Part shown: positions 15,479-23,352 of the stretch, piece after piece
Position numbering within the stretch: the stretch's first letter is position 1
Layout of the letters: each line of letters opens with the position of its first letter
From: Flavobacterium sp. UBA6195
GTDB lineage: Bacteria > Bacteroidota > Bacteroidia > Flavobacteriales > Flavobacteriaceae
Assembly (NCBI RefSeq): GCF_002422095.1
Contig: NZ_DITB01000090.1
Coordinates: forward strand, 1-23,352
Length of the DNA: 23,352 nucleotides
Direction of reading: 5' to 3'
The notes under the pieces: model-generated
Told to the model about the DNA's origin: nothing
The model's database searches: none
Seen by the model: only the letters and a program-made list of their open reading frames with translations
Made by a program: the position numbers and the translations under genes

Positions 15479-16222
15479 TTAATAATCGCTATTTGAAATT
15501 TCACCATTTGCAATTGCTTTAGCAGCTGAAGTTCCAATTCGTTTTACGCCTAATTGAACCATTTCTACAGCTTCTTCATAAGTTCTTACTCCTCCTGCAG
15601 CTTTAACGGGTAGCGGACAAGAATTTTCAAGCATTAATTTAATGGTTGGAACTGTAGCTCCATTTGGAACACCTTCAGGAGTTTTATAAAAACCGGTTGA
15701 AGATTTTACAAAAACCTTTTCATAATCGTTTTCATCGAAGTTTGCAATCACAACATTTTTAATCAATGCCGATAATTGTACAATTTGATTATTATCTAAA
15801 GCTGCTACTTCAATAATCCATTTTACAATTTTGTTGTGAGCTAACCCTAATTTAGTTCCTTGTAAAACTTGTTCTTTTACAATATCAATTTCGCCTCTTT
15901 TAAATGCTTCATAATCTAAAACATAATCTAAATCATCAACGCCATTTTCTATAGCTTGTTTGGCTTCCGCTAATTTAGCTTCTAAAGTCCCATTTCCTAA
16001 TGGAAAATCGATAACCGTTCCAATTGTAACTTTTGAATTTGATTCTTGAATCATTTTTTTTGCCAAAACCACTTTATCAGGTCGAATCATGATTAATTTA
16101 AAATCATTATCAATGGCTTCTTGAATACAATTTTTCACAACTTCTGTGTTTTCTTTTTCAGAAAGATTAGCTTGAGCTGCGGTTTTAAGATAGGTTGAGT
16201 CTAAATATTGTTTGATGTTCAT
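15479..16222 (-). CDS. deoC: Deoxyribose-phosphate aldolase
   Basis: A 247-residue cytoplasmic TIM-barrel enzyme that reversibly splits 2-deoxyribose 5-phosphate into glyceraldehyde 3-phosphate and acetaldehyde in deoxynucleoside catabolism. The Schiff-base Lys is in VFVKSSTGF (K173), the second catalytic Lys in VKAAGGVRT (K208), and the conserved acidic residue in DDLDYVLDY (D99). TIGTVIDFPLGNGT is the usual strand 3 motif. Length and all key residues are intact. It starts 28 bases past the terminator of the tonB-2 gene; a near-match -7 box (ATTCTTTG) sits only 5 bases before ATG 16222. It shares a transcript with remB, a pairing with no obvious metabolic link. Confidence 0.96.
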   Translation of the reverse strand: MNIKQYLDSTYLKTAAQANLSEKENTEVVKNCIQEAIDNDFKLIMIRPDKVVLAKKMIQESNSKVTIGTVIDFPLGNGTLEAKLAEAKQAIENGVDDLDYVLDYEAFKRGEIDIVKEQVLQGTKLGLAHNKIVKWIIEVAALDNNQIVQLSALIKNVVIANFDENDYEKVFVKSSTGFYKTPEGVPNGATVPTIKLMLENSCPLPVKAAGGVRTYEEAVEMVQLGVKRIGTSAAKAIANGEISNSDY

Positions 16223-16250
16223 TTCACAAAGAATTATAATTTGTAAAAAT

Positions 16251-16273
16251 AAAAAAATCCCATCGAAATGGGA
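16251..16273 (-). terminator. Rho-independent terminator after tonB-2
   Basis: On the minus strand TCCCAT pairs with ATGGGA around a TTCG tetraloop (16268-16273 with 16258-16263), followed by seven T (16251-16257). The UUCG loop is an especially stable type. It lies 24 bases past the tonB-2 stop and just upstream of deoC. Confidence 0.85.
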
Positions 16274-16297
16274 CTTTTTATCTCAAATAATATTTAA

Positions 16298-17053
16298 TTA
16301 TTGCATTTTAAACACAACTGGTATTGTGTATTTGATTCTTACTTCTTTATTCCCTTGCTTTGCAGGAATTAATTTAGGGATTCTTTTTACGGCTTTCTCT
16401 GCCGCTTTTTGCATTCCTAAAGTAGCTCTCCTATTATTTAACACTACAACATTAGTGATAGCACCATTTTCATCAATAATAAATTCTACTTGGGCTACCC
16501 CTTGCTTTCCAGCTTCTAAATCTTCTTCAGGATATACTAAGTTTTTCACAATCGCTTTAGCTAATTGTTCATCGAAACAAGCTTTTTGTTCTGCTCTACT
16601 TAATCCTTTACAAGTTGGAAACATGGGCAATTGTTCAACCGAAAAAGGTGAGTATTCTGATAGGGTTTCAACTTTACCAGTATTATCAGGATTTACGATT
16701 GGATTTGAATTTGTATTGCTTTGATTATCCGCATGACTATCTTGACTTGCTAATTTTGTTTGATTATCCTCCTTTTTAGGCTCTTCTTTAGTAATTTTAA
16801 AAACCTGTGTAAGTGGACTTTTTGTAACTAATGGTTTAACAGTAATTTGAGGTTTCGTTATGGGCGCAGGATTGTATACAAACGTTTCTTCCTCAGGGAT
16901 ATCTACTGTAGGAATATATTTTGCTTTGTATTTTTTATCCTCAAAATTAAATTCAAGAATAAAAAGCACCACTAACATCGTAGCAATTAAACCAACTTGA
17001 AAATAGATAAAACTATTTTTTGATCTTTTCGGGAAATCGACATTTGCTTTCAT
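16298..17053 (-). CDS. TonB-family energy transducer, second copy (TonB-2)
   Basis: A 251-residue protein that should carry proton-motive energy to TonB-dependent outer-membrane receptors. A short cytoplasmic start (KRSKNSFIYFQ) is followed by one membrane helix (VGLIATMLVVLFILEF, 21-36). The periplasmic linker is rich in Thr/Lys/Asn/Ser rather than pure proline. Then comes MFPTC-x10-CFDEQL and a TonB C-terminal domain with QGVAQVEFIIDENGAITNVVVLNN and the ending IKYTIPVVFKMQ. It shares this plan with TonB-1 immediately upstream (about 90 bases away), so they look like tandem paralogues with separate terminators. ExbB/ExbD are not here. Which receptors each serves cannot be told. Confidence 0.9.
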   Translation of the reverse strand: MKANVDFPKRSKNSFIYFQVGLIATMLVVLFILEFNFEDKKYKAKYIPTVDIPEEETFVYNPAPITKPQITVKPLVTKSPLTQVFKITKEEPKKEDNQTKLASQDSHADNQSNTNSNPIVNPDNTGKVETLSEYSPFSVEQLPMFPTCKGLSRAEQKACFDEQLAKAIVKNLVYPEEDLEAGKQGVAQVEFIIDENGAITNVVVLNNRRATLGMQKAAEKAVKRIPKLIPAKQGNKEVRIKYTIPVVFKMQ

Positions 17054-17109
17054 AATTATATAGATTAATAGTTAACGGTTTGTTAATTAGTCTATACAAT
17101 TTATGTGCC

Positions 17110-17139
17110 AAAAAAAATCCCAACTTTTCAGTTGGGATT
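17110..17139 (-). terminator. Rho-independent terminator after tonB-1
   Basis: On the minus strand AATCCCAACT pairs with AGTTGGGATT, a 10-pair stem around a GAAA loop (17130-17139 with 17116-17125). The T-tract covers 17110-17117. It starts 5 bases past the tonB-1 stop and separates the two tonB genes. Confidence 0.88.
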
Positions 17140-17144
17140 TTATA

Positions 17145-17882
17145 TTATTGTAATTTGAATGTAATTGGCTGGCTGTATTTTACTTTTACAGGTTTACCTC
17201 TTTGCATACCAGGTTTAAATTTAGGTAATTTAGAGATTACTCTTAGAGCTTCTTTTTCAAGCAGCTCACCACCTTTAGGTCCTCTAGCTTGAACATTAGT
17301 AATACTTCCATCTTTATCAATAACAAAAAGAACTGCTACTCTACCTTGAATATTATCTTCCATTGCTCTTTCAGGATATTGTTGGTTTTTCTTAATGTGC
17401 TTAGCCATTTGCTCCATAAAACACTCTAATCGTTTGTTTTTAGCAACACCTTCACATCCAGGAAAAACAGGAACATCTTCAATTACAGCAAAAGGAACTT
17501 CTTCATCAATTTCTTCAGCAGTTCCTCCCTCTTCTCCGTATGAAGAAGCTTGAGTTACAACTACAGCTTTATTTTCATTTACTTCCGTAGTTTCAATTTT
17601 CTTTTCTTCTAAAACTTGTTTGTTATCAACAATTTGAATTACTTCAGGTGCTGGTGGAGGTGGAGGTGGTAGTCTTTGTGCAGGAGGCATTGTTAAAATA
17701 ACCTCTTCTTCATCTGCTATCATGTTATCTGCAACACCAATTTCTACAGTTTCTTCGATTGGATCTTGAGATTTCATCTCTAAACTCACATAAGTTAACA
17801 TTAATACTGCTGTTAAGCCTACAAGAAAATAAAGAGAGCTATTTCTCTTTGGATCAACATTTGGATTTTTCTTTACTTCCAT
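17145..17882 (-). CDS. TonB-family energy transducer, first copy (TonB-1)
   Basis: A 245-residue inner-membrane-anchored, periplasm-spanning protein. The start KKNPNVDPKRNSSLYFLVGL leads into one helix (about 18-34). A proline-rich linker (PPAQRLPPPPPPAPEV, about 65-80) and a Val/Glu/Lys segment follow. Then come VFPGC-x10-CFMEQM and the TonB C-terminal fold, with GRVAVLFVIDKDGSITNVQARGPKGG and the ending VKYSQPITFKLQ. It has the classic Pro-rich linker that TonB-2 lacks. Located between the vanZ-like gene and tonB-2, it is probably monocistronic, with a weak -7 box upstream and a strong terminator. The position next to sprA/gcvH/vanZ is one I recall from other Flavobacteriia. Confidence 0.92.
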   Translation of the reverse strand: MEVKKNPNVDPKRNSSLYFLVGLTAVLMLTYVSLEMKSQDPIEETVEIGVADNMIADEEEVILTMPPAQRLPPPPPPAPEVIQIVDNKQVLEEKKIETTEVNENKAVVVTQASSYGEEGGTAEEIDEEVPFAVIEDVPVFPGCEGVAKNKRLECFMEQMAKHIKKNQQYPERAMEDNIQGRVAVLFVIDKDGSITNVQARGPKGGELLEKEALRVISKLPKFKPGMQRGKPVKVKYSQPITFKLQ

Positions 17883-17901
17883 AACTTTATTTTTGAAGGT
17901 G

Positions 17902-17933
17902 CTAATATACTTAATATTAGAAATGTTTTGAAA
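17902..17933 (-). promoter_or_regulatory. Weak promoter candidate for tonB-1
   Basis: The minus strand has TTTC (17930-17933) and, 20 bases later, TATATTAG (17902-17909), one mismatch from TAnnTTTG. The box is 19 bases before ATG 17882. Confidence 0.3.
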
Positions 17934-17939
17934 AAAAAA

Positions 17940-18347
17940 TTAAAAAAATTTATTCTTATAATAAAGCAAAACAATTAAACCTACGAATGCTCCCGTTGTA
18001 TTTGCCAAAAAATCATAAAAATCTGCTTGTCTTGTATTTGTTAATATCTCTTGTAAAACTTCGATAATTAAGCCATAGCTCATTGCAACTAGGAAAACAA
18101 ATAGATAATATTTTCTATTTGAATCATTTTGCCTTTTTACTAATCCCCATAATATTACAAAGAAAAGGTAAAATAAGAAATGTACTATCTTATCATTACC
18201 AACAGATTTTATTTTTGAAAATGAATTTACACTTACCAAACTTGCAACAGTTATAACAAAAGTCCAAATTAAAGCAAGCCAAAAGAATTTACGCTCCAAT
18301 AAGTGCTTTATAATCTTCACTTGACAAAAGTGTATCAATCTCATCAA
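17940..18347 (-). CDS. VanZ-like family membrane protein
   Basis: A small integral membrane protein (135 residues from ATG 18347) with four hydrophobic segments: FFWLALIWTFVITVASLVSV, KIVHFLFYLFFVILWGLV, YYLFVFLVAMSYGLIIEVLQ and FLANTTGAFVGLIVLLYY. DKIVHF, YGLIIEVLQ and RQADFYDFLANTTGAFVG are hallmark VanZ-like positions. The family is named after a teicoplanin-resistance gene, but most members have no known role and resistance should not be assumed. The start overlaps the end of gcvH by 59 bases if ATG 18347 is used. GTG 18320 or TTG 18299, just before LERKFFW, would give an N-terminus more like the family. Co-transcribed with gcvH. Confidence 0.85.
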   Translation of the reverse strand: MMRLIHFCQVKIIKHLLERKFFWLALIWTFVITVASLVSVNSFSKIKSVGNDKIVHFLFYLFFVILWGLVKRQNDSNRKYYLFVFLVAMSYGLIIEVLQEILTNTRQADFYDFLANTTGAFVGLIVLLYYKNKFF

Positions 18348-18669
18348 TATTAGAAATTTTCACCTTTACCATCCAACCATCACCATAAGGGTCAGTATTT
18401 ACTTTTTCTGGACTTGATTCTAAAGAATCGTTAAATTCAATAATTTCTCCTGATAAAGGTAAAAACAAATCAGAAACTGTTTTAACCGCTTCAACTGTTC
18501 CGAAAACTTCGTCTTTATTTAAGGTTTGATCTAATGTTTCTACTTCCACATAAACAATATCACCCAATTCTTTTTGAGCAAAATCAGTAATCCCTACAGT
18601 AGCAACGTCACCATCTACAGAAACCCATTCGTGGTCTTTAGTGTATTTTAAACTAGTTGGTATATTCAT
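18289..18669 (-). CDS. gcvH: Glycine cleavage system H protein
   Basis: A 126-residue lipoyl carrier that shuttles the aminomethyl group among the P, T and L proteins of glycine cleavage. LKYTKDHEWVSVDGDVATVGITDFAQKELGDIVYVE is the signature start, and VFGTVEAVKTVSDLFLPLSGEI carries the lipoylated Lys at residue 63. The ending GDGWMVKVKI...LLSSEDYKALIG is also typical. It is alone here without gcvP or gcvT, as usual in Bacteroidota, lying downstream of sprA and overlapping the vanZ-like gene. A promoter box lies 20 bases upstream of ATG 18669. Confidence 0.97.
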   Translation of the reverse strand: MNIPTSLKYTKDHEWVSVDGDVATVGITDFAQKELGDIVYVEVETLDQTLNKDEVFGTVEAVKTVSDLFLPLSGEIIEFNDSLESSPEKVNTDPYGDGWMVKVKISNIDEIDTLLSSEDYKALIGA

Positions 18670-18689
18670 TTGTTTTTAATTTTGAAGTA

Positions 18690-18720
18690 CAAATGTAATT
18701 TTATTTATTGAATAGAAAAA
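18690..18720 (-). promoter_or_regulatory. Promoter of gcvH/vanZ-like operon
   Basis: The minus strand reads TACATTTG at 18690-18697, a perfect TAnnTTTG box, with a T-rich -33 candidate (TTTT, 18717-18720) 19 bases upstream. It is 20 bases before ATG 18669, so gcvH need not depend on sprA transcription. Confidence 0.6.
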
Positions 18721-18790
18721 AAGGTTTTTGTTATTTTTTTTGCAAAAAAACTTTAAAAATTAATCTCTATTTAATTTACTTAATAATCAT

Positions 18791-21700
18791 TTAATTACCA
18801 AAATTGTAACGTAGTGTAAATCCGCTTCTAATATTTGTTGTTGGAAAAGAAGTTGATATTACAGCTTGAGAAAATTGATGATCATAAAAGAAAATTGCTG
18901 TTAGATATTTACTAAACGAATAATCGGCAGTTAGTTTTAGAGACCATAAATTTTGACCACCTCCTAATTGATTGTTGTCATAATCTAAATAACGAACAAT
19001 AGTATTACTTTTTCGTAGAGAAAAATCGGCTTTCAAATTAATATCACTTTTTATAACTCCTGAAACATTATCGGCTAAAGCAGAATTAATAGTTACATCT
19101 TTGATTCTATATCCTAATCCAATTATGTATTCATTACCAACAACTTCCGTCAACAAATTATTATCAAAACTCATATTTAGAGTTCTATCCTTTTTTATTT
19201 CAGCAAGAAATTTTAAAGAATTTTTTAGAGTAAAATCAACTTTAACAAGAGGATTGAATTGTTCTACTAAATTTACATTAGATACTATTTTATTAGCAAA
19301 GAAATTACCATTAGCATCCGTTGGTGATGAATTTAAATTTGATCTGAATGCATTAACATTGTAACTAGCTCTGTAACCATGCTGTATAGAAAACATTTTA
19401 AAATTTTCTTTAAACCATGAATAACGCATTAGTCCGGTATATTTAATATTCCAATTTGGCAAAGGGGTGTTTCTAAAAACCCCTGTAGAAACTTTACCAG
19501 CATCTATTCCTGAATAAGCCGCTATAAAAGAAGGAAGTAAAACCTGCTGACTATTTTTCCCATACCCTACAGGATACCCATCTGTATCCCTAGGAAAAAC
19601 AGATGAACCATAGTAATTTTCAGCTAGTCTATTTGCAACAACTAACCTATTATCTCTCATATCTTGAAATGCTTCTGAAAAATTTAAATCACTTTGTGAA
19701 AAGGCCGTCTTTATAAGAATTGTAGAAATATTAAAATTACCAAAATCGTATGGAGAACGTGAATTATAAACTCCTCCAGAAACATCATATTGCTCAGAAA
19801 AATTATAAGTATAAGAACGATCTGCATTAAAATCTATTGTTAAGTCTGGAAAGACTTCAACTTTTGCTGTAAGATTTAATTTTTTGTTTTGTATTTGAGT
19901 GAAATTTTGATTAAATTCTGGAAAGGTTGTAAGCCAACCATTTTTTGCCGCTTCATATCGAACATCTGCTTGACTTCCAAAAATAAATCCTAAAGTAGGT
20001 TTTGATGATCCAAAAAATCCTAATCCTGGCAAATACCCTGGCAGCACTGTCCCTCTATTTTCTGTATAATTAATTTGTATGTTTTTTACACTCGTAAGAA
20101 CTCCTATTAAACCAGCGGAAAACACGCTTCGCTCTGTTGAAATATTTTTATTTGCTGGAGCAGCTGTAACTTTTTGCCCTGGCTTTGGAGCAGCTTGTTT
20201 TTCTTTATTCTTTGCACTTTTATTAGATTTTGTTTTGGTTAAACCGATATACTTATAAAACAAATCCATATTTAAGGCTGTATTCAATTTATGAGAACTA
20301 GCATTTTGAATTGTATTTCCAAGTTGGTAAAGAGTTCCATCTTCAGCTTGAATGGAAGAAAACGCATCTGAAGAACGTTGCCAATTATAATCACCAGTGT
20401 AAGTATATGTAGATTTTACAAAACTAAATATAGGCAACTTACTGATAGGCAAATCATAATTTACAACAAATTGTTGGTTGTGTTGATTAGCTTGTCCTGT
20501 ATTCCAATAATCATCCCATATATCAAGACCATCAATAGGCATGTTATTTTCATCAAGATAATTTCTAACAATATTATTGGAAGAAGCTGTATAATTAACC
20601 TTAAGAGACTTTGTTATATTATAGTTTAATCCGTATTGATAATTAAAAAAATAATTTCTTCTATACAAATCACCTAATCCAATACCTTGAACATCTACCA
20701 ATCTAAATCTTTGCTTATTAAATTGTCTTAAAATAGTTGAACTAAAAGAAATATTAGTCGGTAAAAAATTAAAATTAAAATCGGATAGTAATTTATAATA
20801 ACTACTTTTCTTGAACAACTTTGTTTCTTTGAAAGGCTCAACACTTAAAGGTTTAAATGAATATGCGTAATCAACAGTAGATCGATTTTGTTGATCAACT
20901 AGATTTTCAATTTCATAATCATGATGTTGTGTTTCGTTAAGTGAATACGATAGCGTAATATTCTCTACATCATAAAAATGAGGTTTCTTTTCTGGATTTT
21001 TTTCTTTCTTAACACCAATTAAATTTATACTTGTTCTCTTAGTATAATCTATTGCACGATTCTCTATATTAGAACGCTCAGTAGGATCAGAAGTGAATTT
21101 TAAGAGTTGTTTCAATTCAATATCTTGATAGAACGGATCGAATTTAGGAGTAATTGTTTGTTCGCCAACACCATAATTTAATGGTAAATTAATTCTCCAT
21201 TTTTTTGGTAATAATTTACCTAGATTTAAATTAGTAACAATATCATATTGAAAAACATCTTCTCTGCTTCTTTCATTAGGACCTTGCTCAAGAGATCCAA
21301 AGCCAATTGTACTCATTCGAGTTGTTGCAGAAACCGTTGCAAAATCGGCTAAATTAGTATCTAAGTTTGCTACTGCTGCGTATCCTCCTTTATTGTCCAT
21401 ATCTGACATACGCAACTCATTAAACCAAACTTCTCCTCTTTGAACTTGACCCGACTTATTTTTTACACCTATCATTAAAGTTCTAACCAATCCAAAATTT
21501 GGATTCCCTTTAATCCCTAGTGTTAATCTGTTTTTTGAAGACCCAAGATTCTCCTCTTCTACAAAACCAATTCCATTAGGATCGTAAACAATTGAAGGAT
21601 CACTAGCCAATGATAATATTTTTAATTTAGTTAATAGCGATAGAGGTACTTCGATTTCATTTTCAGCCGGCCAAATAGCATCTGCAGAAGATTCTCCAAA

Positions 21701-23352
21701 AGCAGTAACCTTTAATGGGATTTCTACTTGATAAAAGTTATCTGTAAAATCATTTCCAAATCTTATAAAAGCAATTAGATTATCATCTTGTAAACCTCCA
21801 TTCTCAGTTCCTTCAGCATGTAAAAACATACGCAATTTTTTAAATTGTCGCATATCAACACTCACATTCTTAAAAACAGCTCTAGAATCATTTGGTTGTA
21901 ACCCTTGTGAAAGCCCACCAGTTTTGTCATATACTCTTAAAGATAATGACTGTTCATTTTGATTTATAACGGTATTATTATTATATAATTGTTCTCTAAC
22001 TACTCCCGGTGGTGTAACATACTTAATAGGACTTCTATTACCATTTTCCTGAATATTTAAAGCAACTACATCAAAACCTGTATTATCATCATCAGGATTA
22101 GGATCATTGATATCTAATGAATTAACAAATCGTCTCCATTCTCCTCTAACCAAATCCAAAGCTCCAAAACGTAATGTAATTTCATCTTTAAATCCTGTCA
22201 TGTACATTCGCATAAATCTTATTGATCTAAAATCATTTATTGGACCTACTTTGTTGGCATCTGTAAATTCTTGAATAGGAATTTTATACAAAATCCATCT
22301 GGCATTTGCAGTTTGTCCATTTGGTAAAACATCTGTAAATTTTCTAGAATCTACAATATAATTCTGTCCAATAGGAACTCCATTATCTGAATCAGGATAT
22401 TTTAAGATTGGAACCTCAAATTTAAAATAAGCATTAATCGTGTTCATTGTGTTATCGCGATTAATATCTTCAACATCAGGATAAGTTGTATTTCCTCTAT
22501 TGGTATCGGTAACATTAACAGGTGAATTCCTTTCAAATCCGTTATAATTTTTATATCTAGAAACAACACCTCCATCAGCATTCAAATAAAATTGATAGTT
22601 ATCCGCAGATGGGTCAGGTTGTGATGCAAATTGAGGATATTTTATTGCCTCATCTCCATCAATCAAACCATCAAATCCAACATCTTGTACTTCCCTATTG
22701 TTAGCATTGGTATCAAATGCATATATTAATGATTGAGAAGCTGGTTGTTCTCCCCATTCAGTAGAAATTGTTGGTTGATTTGAATTCGCTTCTGGTAATC
22801 CATTTTCATATTGTTTTCGACCATCACGTAAAATATCTTCAGATATCTCACCTAAATTAAAAACTATTTTACCTGTATTATTTGGATCTGCCACATCTCC
22901 AGAATTACCATAGTAAGGATCAAGAACCCAAAATTGGATATACTCTACATTTGATTGTTCAAAATTTGTTGAATTTATGGAACGCATAATACCAGCCCAA
23001 TTTTCTGGAGCTTCAATTTCTGAAAATTGATTAGTTGCTGCTATATCGGGATTATAGTTATAAGGTCCTCTTTCTTTAGGATAGTAAGTCATATCTAATG
23101 TACTAACTACTGTTGATTGTCCTTGTGCAATGTCAGTAACAGGATATAATTCTCTACTAAAAATTCTTCTTGTCCTATTTGATGACAAATCATTATCAGA
23201 AATTCCTGCTGGAGGTTGTACATAAAAAACGGGGTCAATTGAATACCAAGATAATTTAGCTCTTTTATAACCTACATTTAATGCATCAACTACTGGCTCA
23301 TCTGAAGTTATATTGCCATCGAAAGCCCCTTCTAATGGAACACTCGCTAAGG
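18791..23352 (-). CDS. sprA: Gliding motility / type IX secretion outer-membrane translocon protein SprA, 5' end beyond the window
   Basis: SprA forms the very large outer-membrane barrel through which type IX substrates leave the cell, and is needed for gliding. The frame is open to the right edge (the first complete codon reads Leu at 23350, then ASVPLEGAF), so 1519 residues are visible of an expected 2400 or so. An apparent start at 23188 is only an internal TTG. Recognisable parts are VEYIQFWVLDPYYG, RGEVWFNELRMSDMDNKGGYA and the repeated aromatic, amphipathic strands ending SFPTTNIRSGFTLRYNFGN, a C-terminal barrel strand. A Lys/Ala/Pro-rich linker (around 20145-20235) interrupts the barrel region and is probably a loop. 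No lesion is seen. No strong terminator follows, only an A/T-only palindrome near 18733-18752. Confidence 0.95.
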   Translation of the reverse strand, partial: LASVPLEGAFDGNITSDEPVVDALNVGYKRAKLSWYSIDPVFYVQPPAGISDNDLSSNRTRRIFSRELYPVTDIAQGQSTVVSTLDMTYYPKERGPYNYNPDIAATNQFSEIEAPENWAGIMRSINSTNFEQSNVEYIQFWVLDPYYGNSGDVADPNNTGKIVFNLGEISEDILRDGRKQYENGLPEANSNQPTISTEWGEQPASQSLIYAFDTNANNREVQDVGFDGLIDGDEAIKYPQFASQPDPSADNYQFYLNADGGVVSRYKNYNGFERNSPVNVTDTNRGNTTYPDVEDINRDNTMNTINAYFKFEVPILKYPDSDNGVPIGQNYIVDSRKFTDVLPNGQTANARWILYKIPIQEFTDANKVGPINDFRSIRFMRMYMTGFKDEITLRFGALDLVRGEWRRFVNSLDINDPNPDDDNTGFDVVALNIQENGNRSPIKYVTPPGVVREQLYNNNTVINQNEQSLSLRVYDKTGGLSQGLQPNDSRAVFKNVSVDMRQFKKLRMFLHAEGTENGGLQDDNLIAFIRFGNDFTDNFYQVEIPLKVTAFGESSADAIWPAENEIEVPLSLLTKLKILSLASDPSIVYDPNGIGFVEEENLGSSKNRLTLGIKGNPNFGLVRTLMIGVKNKSGQVQRGEVWFNELRMSDMDNKGGYAAVANLDTNLADFATVSATTRMSTIGFGSLEQGPNERSREDVFQYDIVTNLNLGKLLPKKWRINLPLNYGVGEQTITPKFDPFYQDIELKQLLKFTSDPTERSNIENRAIDYTKRTSINLIGVKKEKNPEKKPHFYDVENITLSYSLNETQHHDYEIENLVDQQNRSTVDYAYSFKPLSVEPFKETKLFKKSSYYKLLSDFNFNFLPTNISFSSTILRQFNKQRFRLVDVQGIGLGDLYRRNYFFNYQYGLNYNITKSLKVNYTASSNNIVRNYLDENNMPIDGLDIWDDYWNTGQANQHNQQFVVNYDLPISKLPIFSFVKSTYTYTGDYNWQRSSDAFSSIQAEDGTLYQLGNTIQNASSHKLNTALNMDLFYKYIGLTKTKSNKSAKNKEKQAAPKPGQKVTAAPANKNISTERSVFSAGLIGVLTSVKNIQINYTENRGTVLPGYLPGLGFFGSSKPTLGFIFGSQADVRYEAAKNGWLTTFPEFNQNFTQIQNKKLNLTAKVEVFPDLTIDFNADRSYTYNFSEQYDVSGGVYNSRSPYDFGNFNISTILIKTAFSQSDLNFSEAFQDMRDNRLVVANRLAENYYGSSVFPRDTDGYPVGYGKNSQQVLLPSFIAAYSGIDAGKVSTGVFRNTPLPNWNIKYTGLMRYSWFKENFKMFSIQHGYRASYNVNAFRSNLNSSPTDANGNFFANKIVSNVNLVEQFNPLVKVDFTLKNSLKFLAEIKKDRTLNMSFDNNLLTEVVGNEYIIGLGYRIKDVTINSALADNVSGVIKSDINLKADFSLRKSNTIVRYLDYDNNQLGGGQNLWSLKLTADYSFSKYLTAIFFYDHQFSQAVISTSFPTTNIRSGFTLRYNFGN

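Noticed and set aside
16212..16724. 170-residue plus-strand frame opposite tonB-2
   Set aside because: Antisense to the TonB-C region and to the terminator; no recognisable domain.
17940..18347. Glycopeptide resistance gene from the VanZ name
   Set aside because: No van cluster is present and VanZ-like proteins are widespread with no resistance role known; only the family is claimed.
18733..18752. Terminator after sprA
   Set aside because: The palindrome is almost wholly A/T around GC and would give a weak stem; noted in the sprA entry but not called.
18791..23188. sprA starting at 23188
   Set aside because: That codon is TTG and the frame stays open with SprA-like sequence (WYSIDPVFYVQPP) to the window edge.
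1..23352. CRISPR arrays, tRNA or rRNA genes, phage, toxin-antitoxin or defence genes
   Set aside because: No spaced repeats, no cloverleaf-like or rRNA-like stretch and no such protein families were recognised on either strand.

Overview
The window is AT-rich (roughly one third G+C by eye) and reads as the chromosome of a member of the Flavobacteriaceae, most likely Flavobacterium or a close relative. The evidence is the C-terminal 1519 residues of the gliding/type IX secretion protein SprA, a RemB-like gliding gene, the Bacteroidota cytochrome oxidase set (two adjacent subunit III genes, a short subunit IV, SCO, DUF420), DUF4403, and several TAnnTTTG promoter boxes typical of the phylum. All assignments come from reading the sequence and from recalled family knowledge; no search was run.

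Layout. 1-63: possible tail of a transposase entering from the left edge. 38-2284 (-): PiT phosphate permease with a PhoU-like C-terminus. 2498-3268 (+): small MscS channel. 3270-3929 (-): tsaB for tRNA t6A. 4029-6706 (-): a tolC plus membrane-fusion-protein operon without an inner-membrane pump in view. 6789-8180 (+): DUF4403 lipoprotein. 8215-13276 (-): respiratory block, read from right to left as ctaB, short coxIII, long coxIII, coxIV, then after a terminator and a new promoter a thioredoxin-like membrane protein, sco (frameshifted), DUF420 and a 73-residue CxxC protein. 13367-16222 (-): deoC followed 9 bases later by remB, which carries two in-frame stops. 16298-17882 (-): two tonB paralogues, each with its own terminator. 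17940-18669 (-): gcvH overlapping a VanZ-like gene. 18791-23352 (-): sprA, cut by the right edge.

How the genes fit together. The respiratory block supplies heme O synthase, structural subunits III and IV, and copper/redox assembly factors. Subunits I and II are not here and must be encoded elsewhere. The sprA to remB stretch is a gliding/secretion neighbourhood that also holds two TonB energy transducers. TonB-1, TonB-2 and the N-terminus of RemB share a C-x10-C-F module just before a TonB-C fold.

The most notable observations are: the twice-stopped remB frame; the one-base frameshift in sco immediately before its copper-binding CxxxC motif; the shared C-x10-C-F/TonB-C module, in RemB apparently fused to an outer-membrane barrel; and two uncharacterised proteins (the 73-residue CxxC protein and a CxxC-less thioredoxin-like protein) in the oxidase assembly operon. 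I found no convincing new defence, CRISPR or mobile system. No tRNA, rRNA or CRISPR array was seen. No stretch over 300 bases lacks a gene; the longest, 2285-2497, holds the divergent pit/mscS promoter region.
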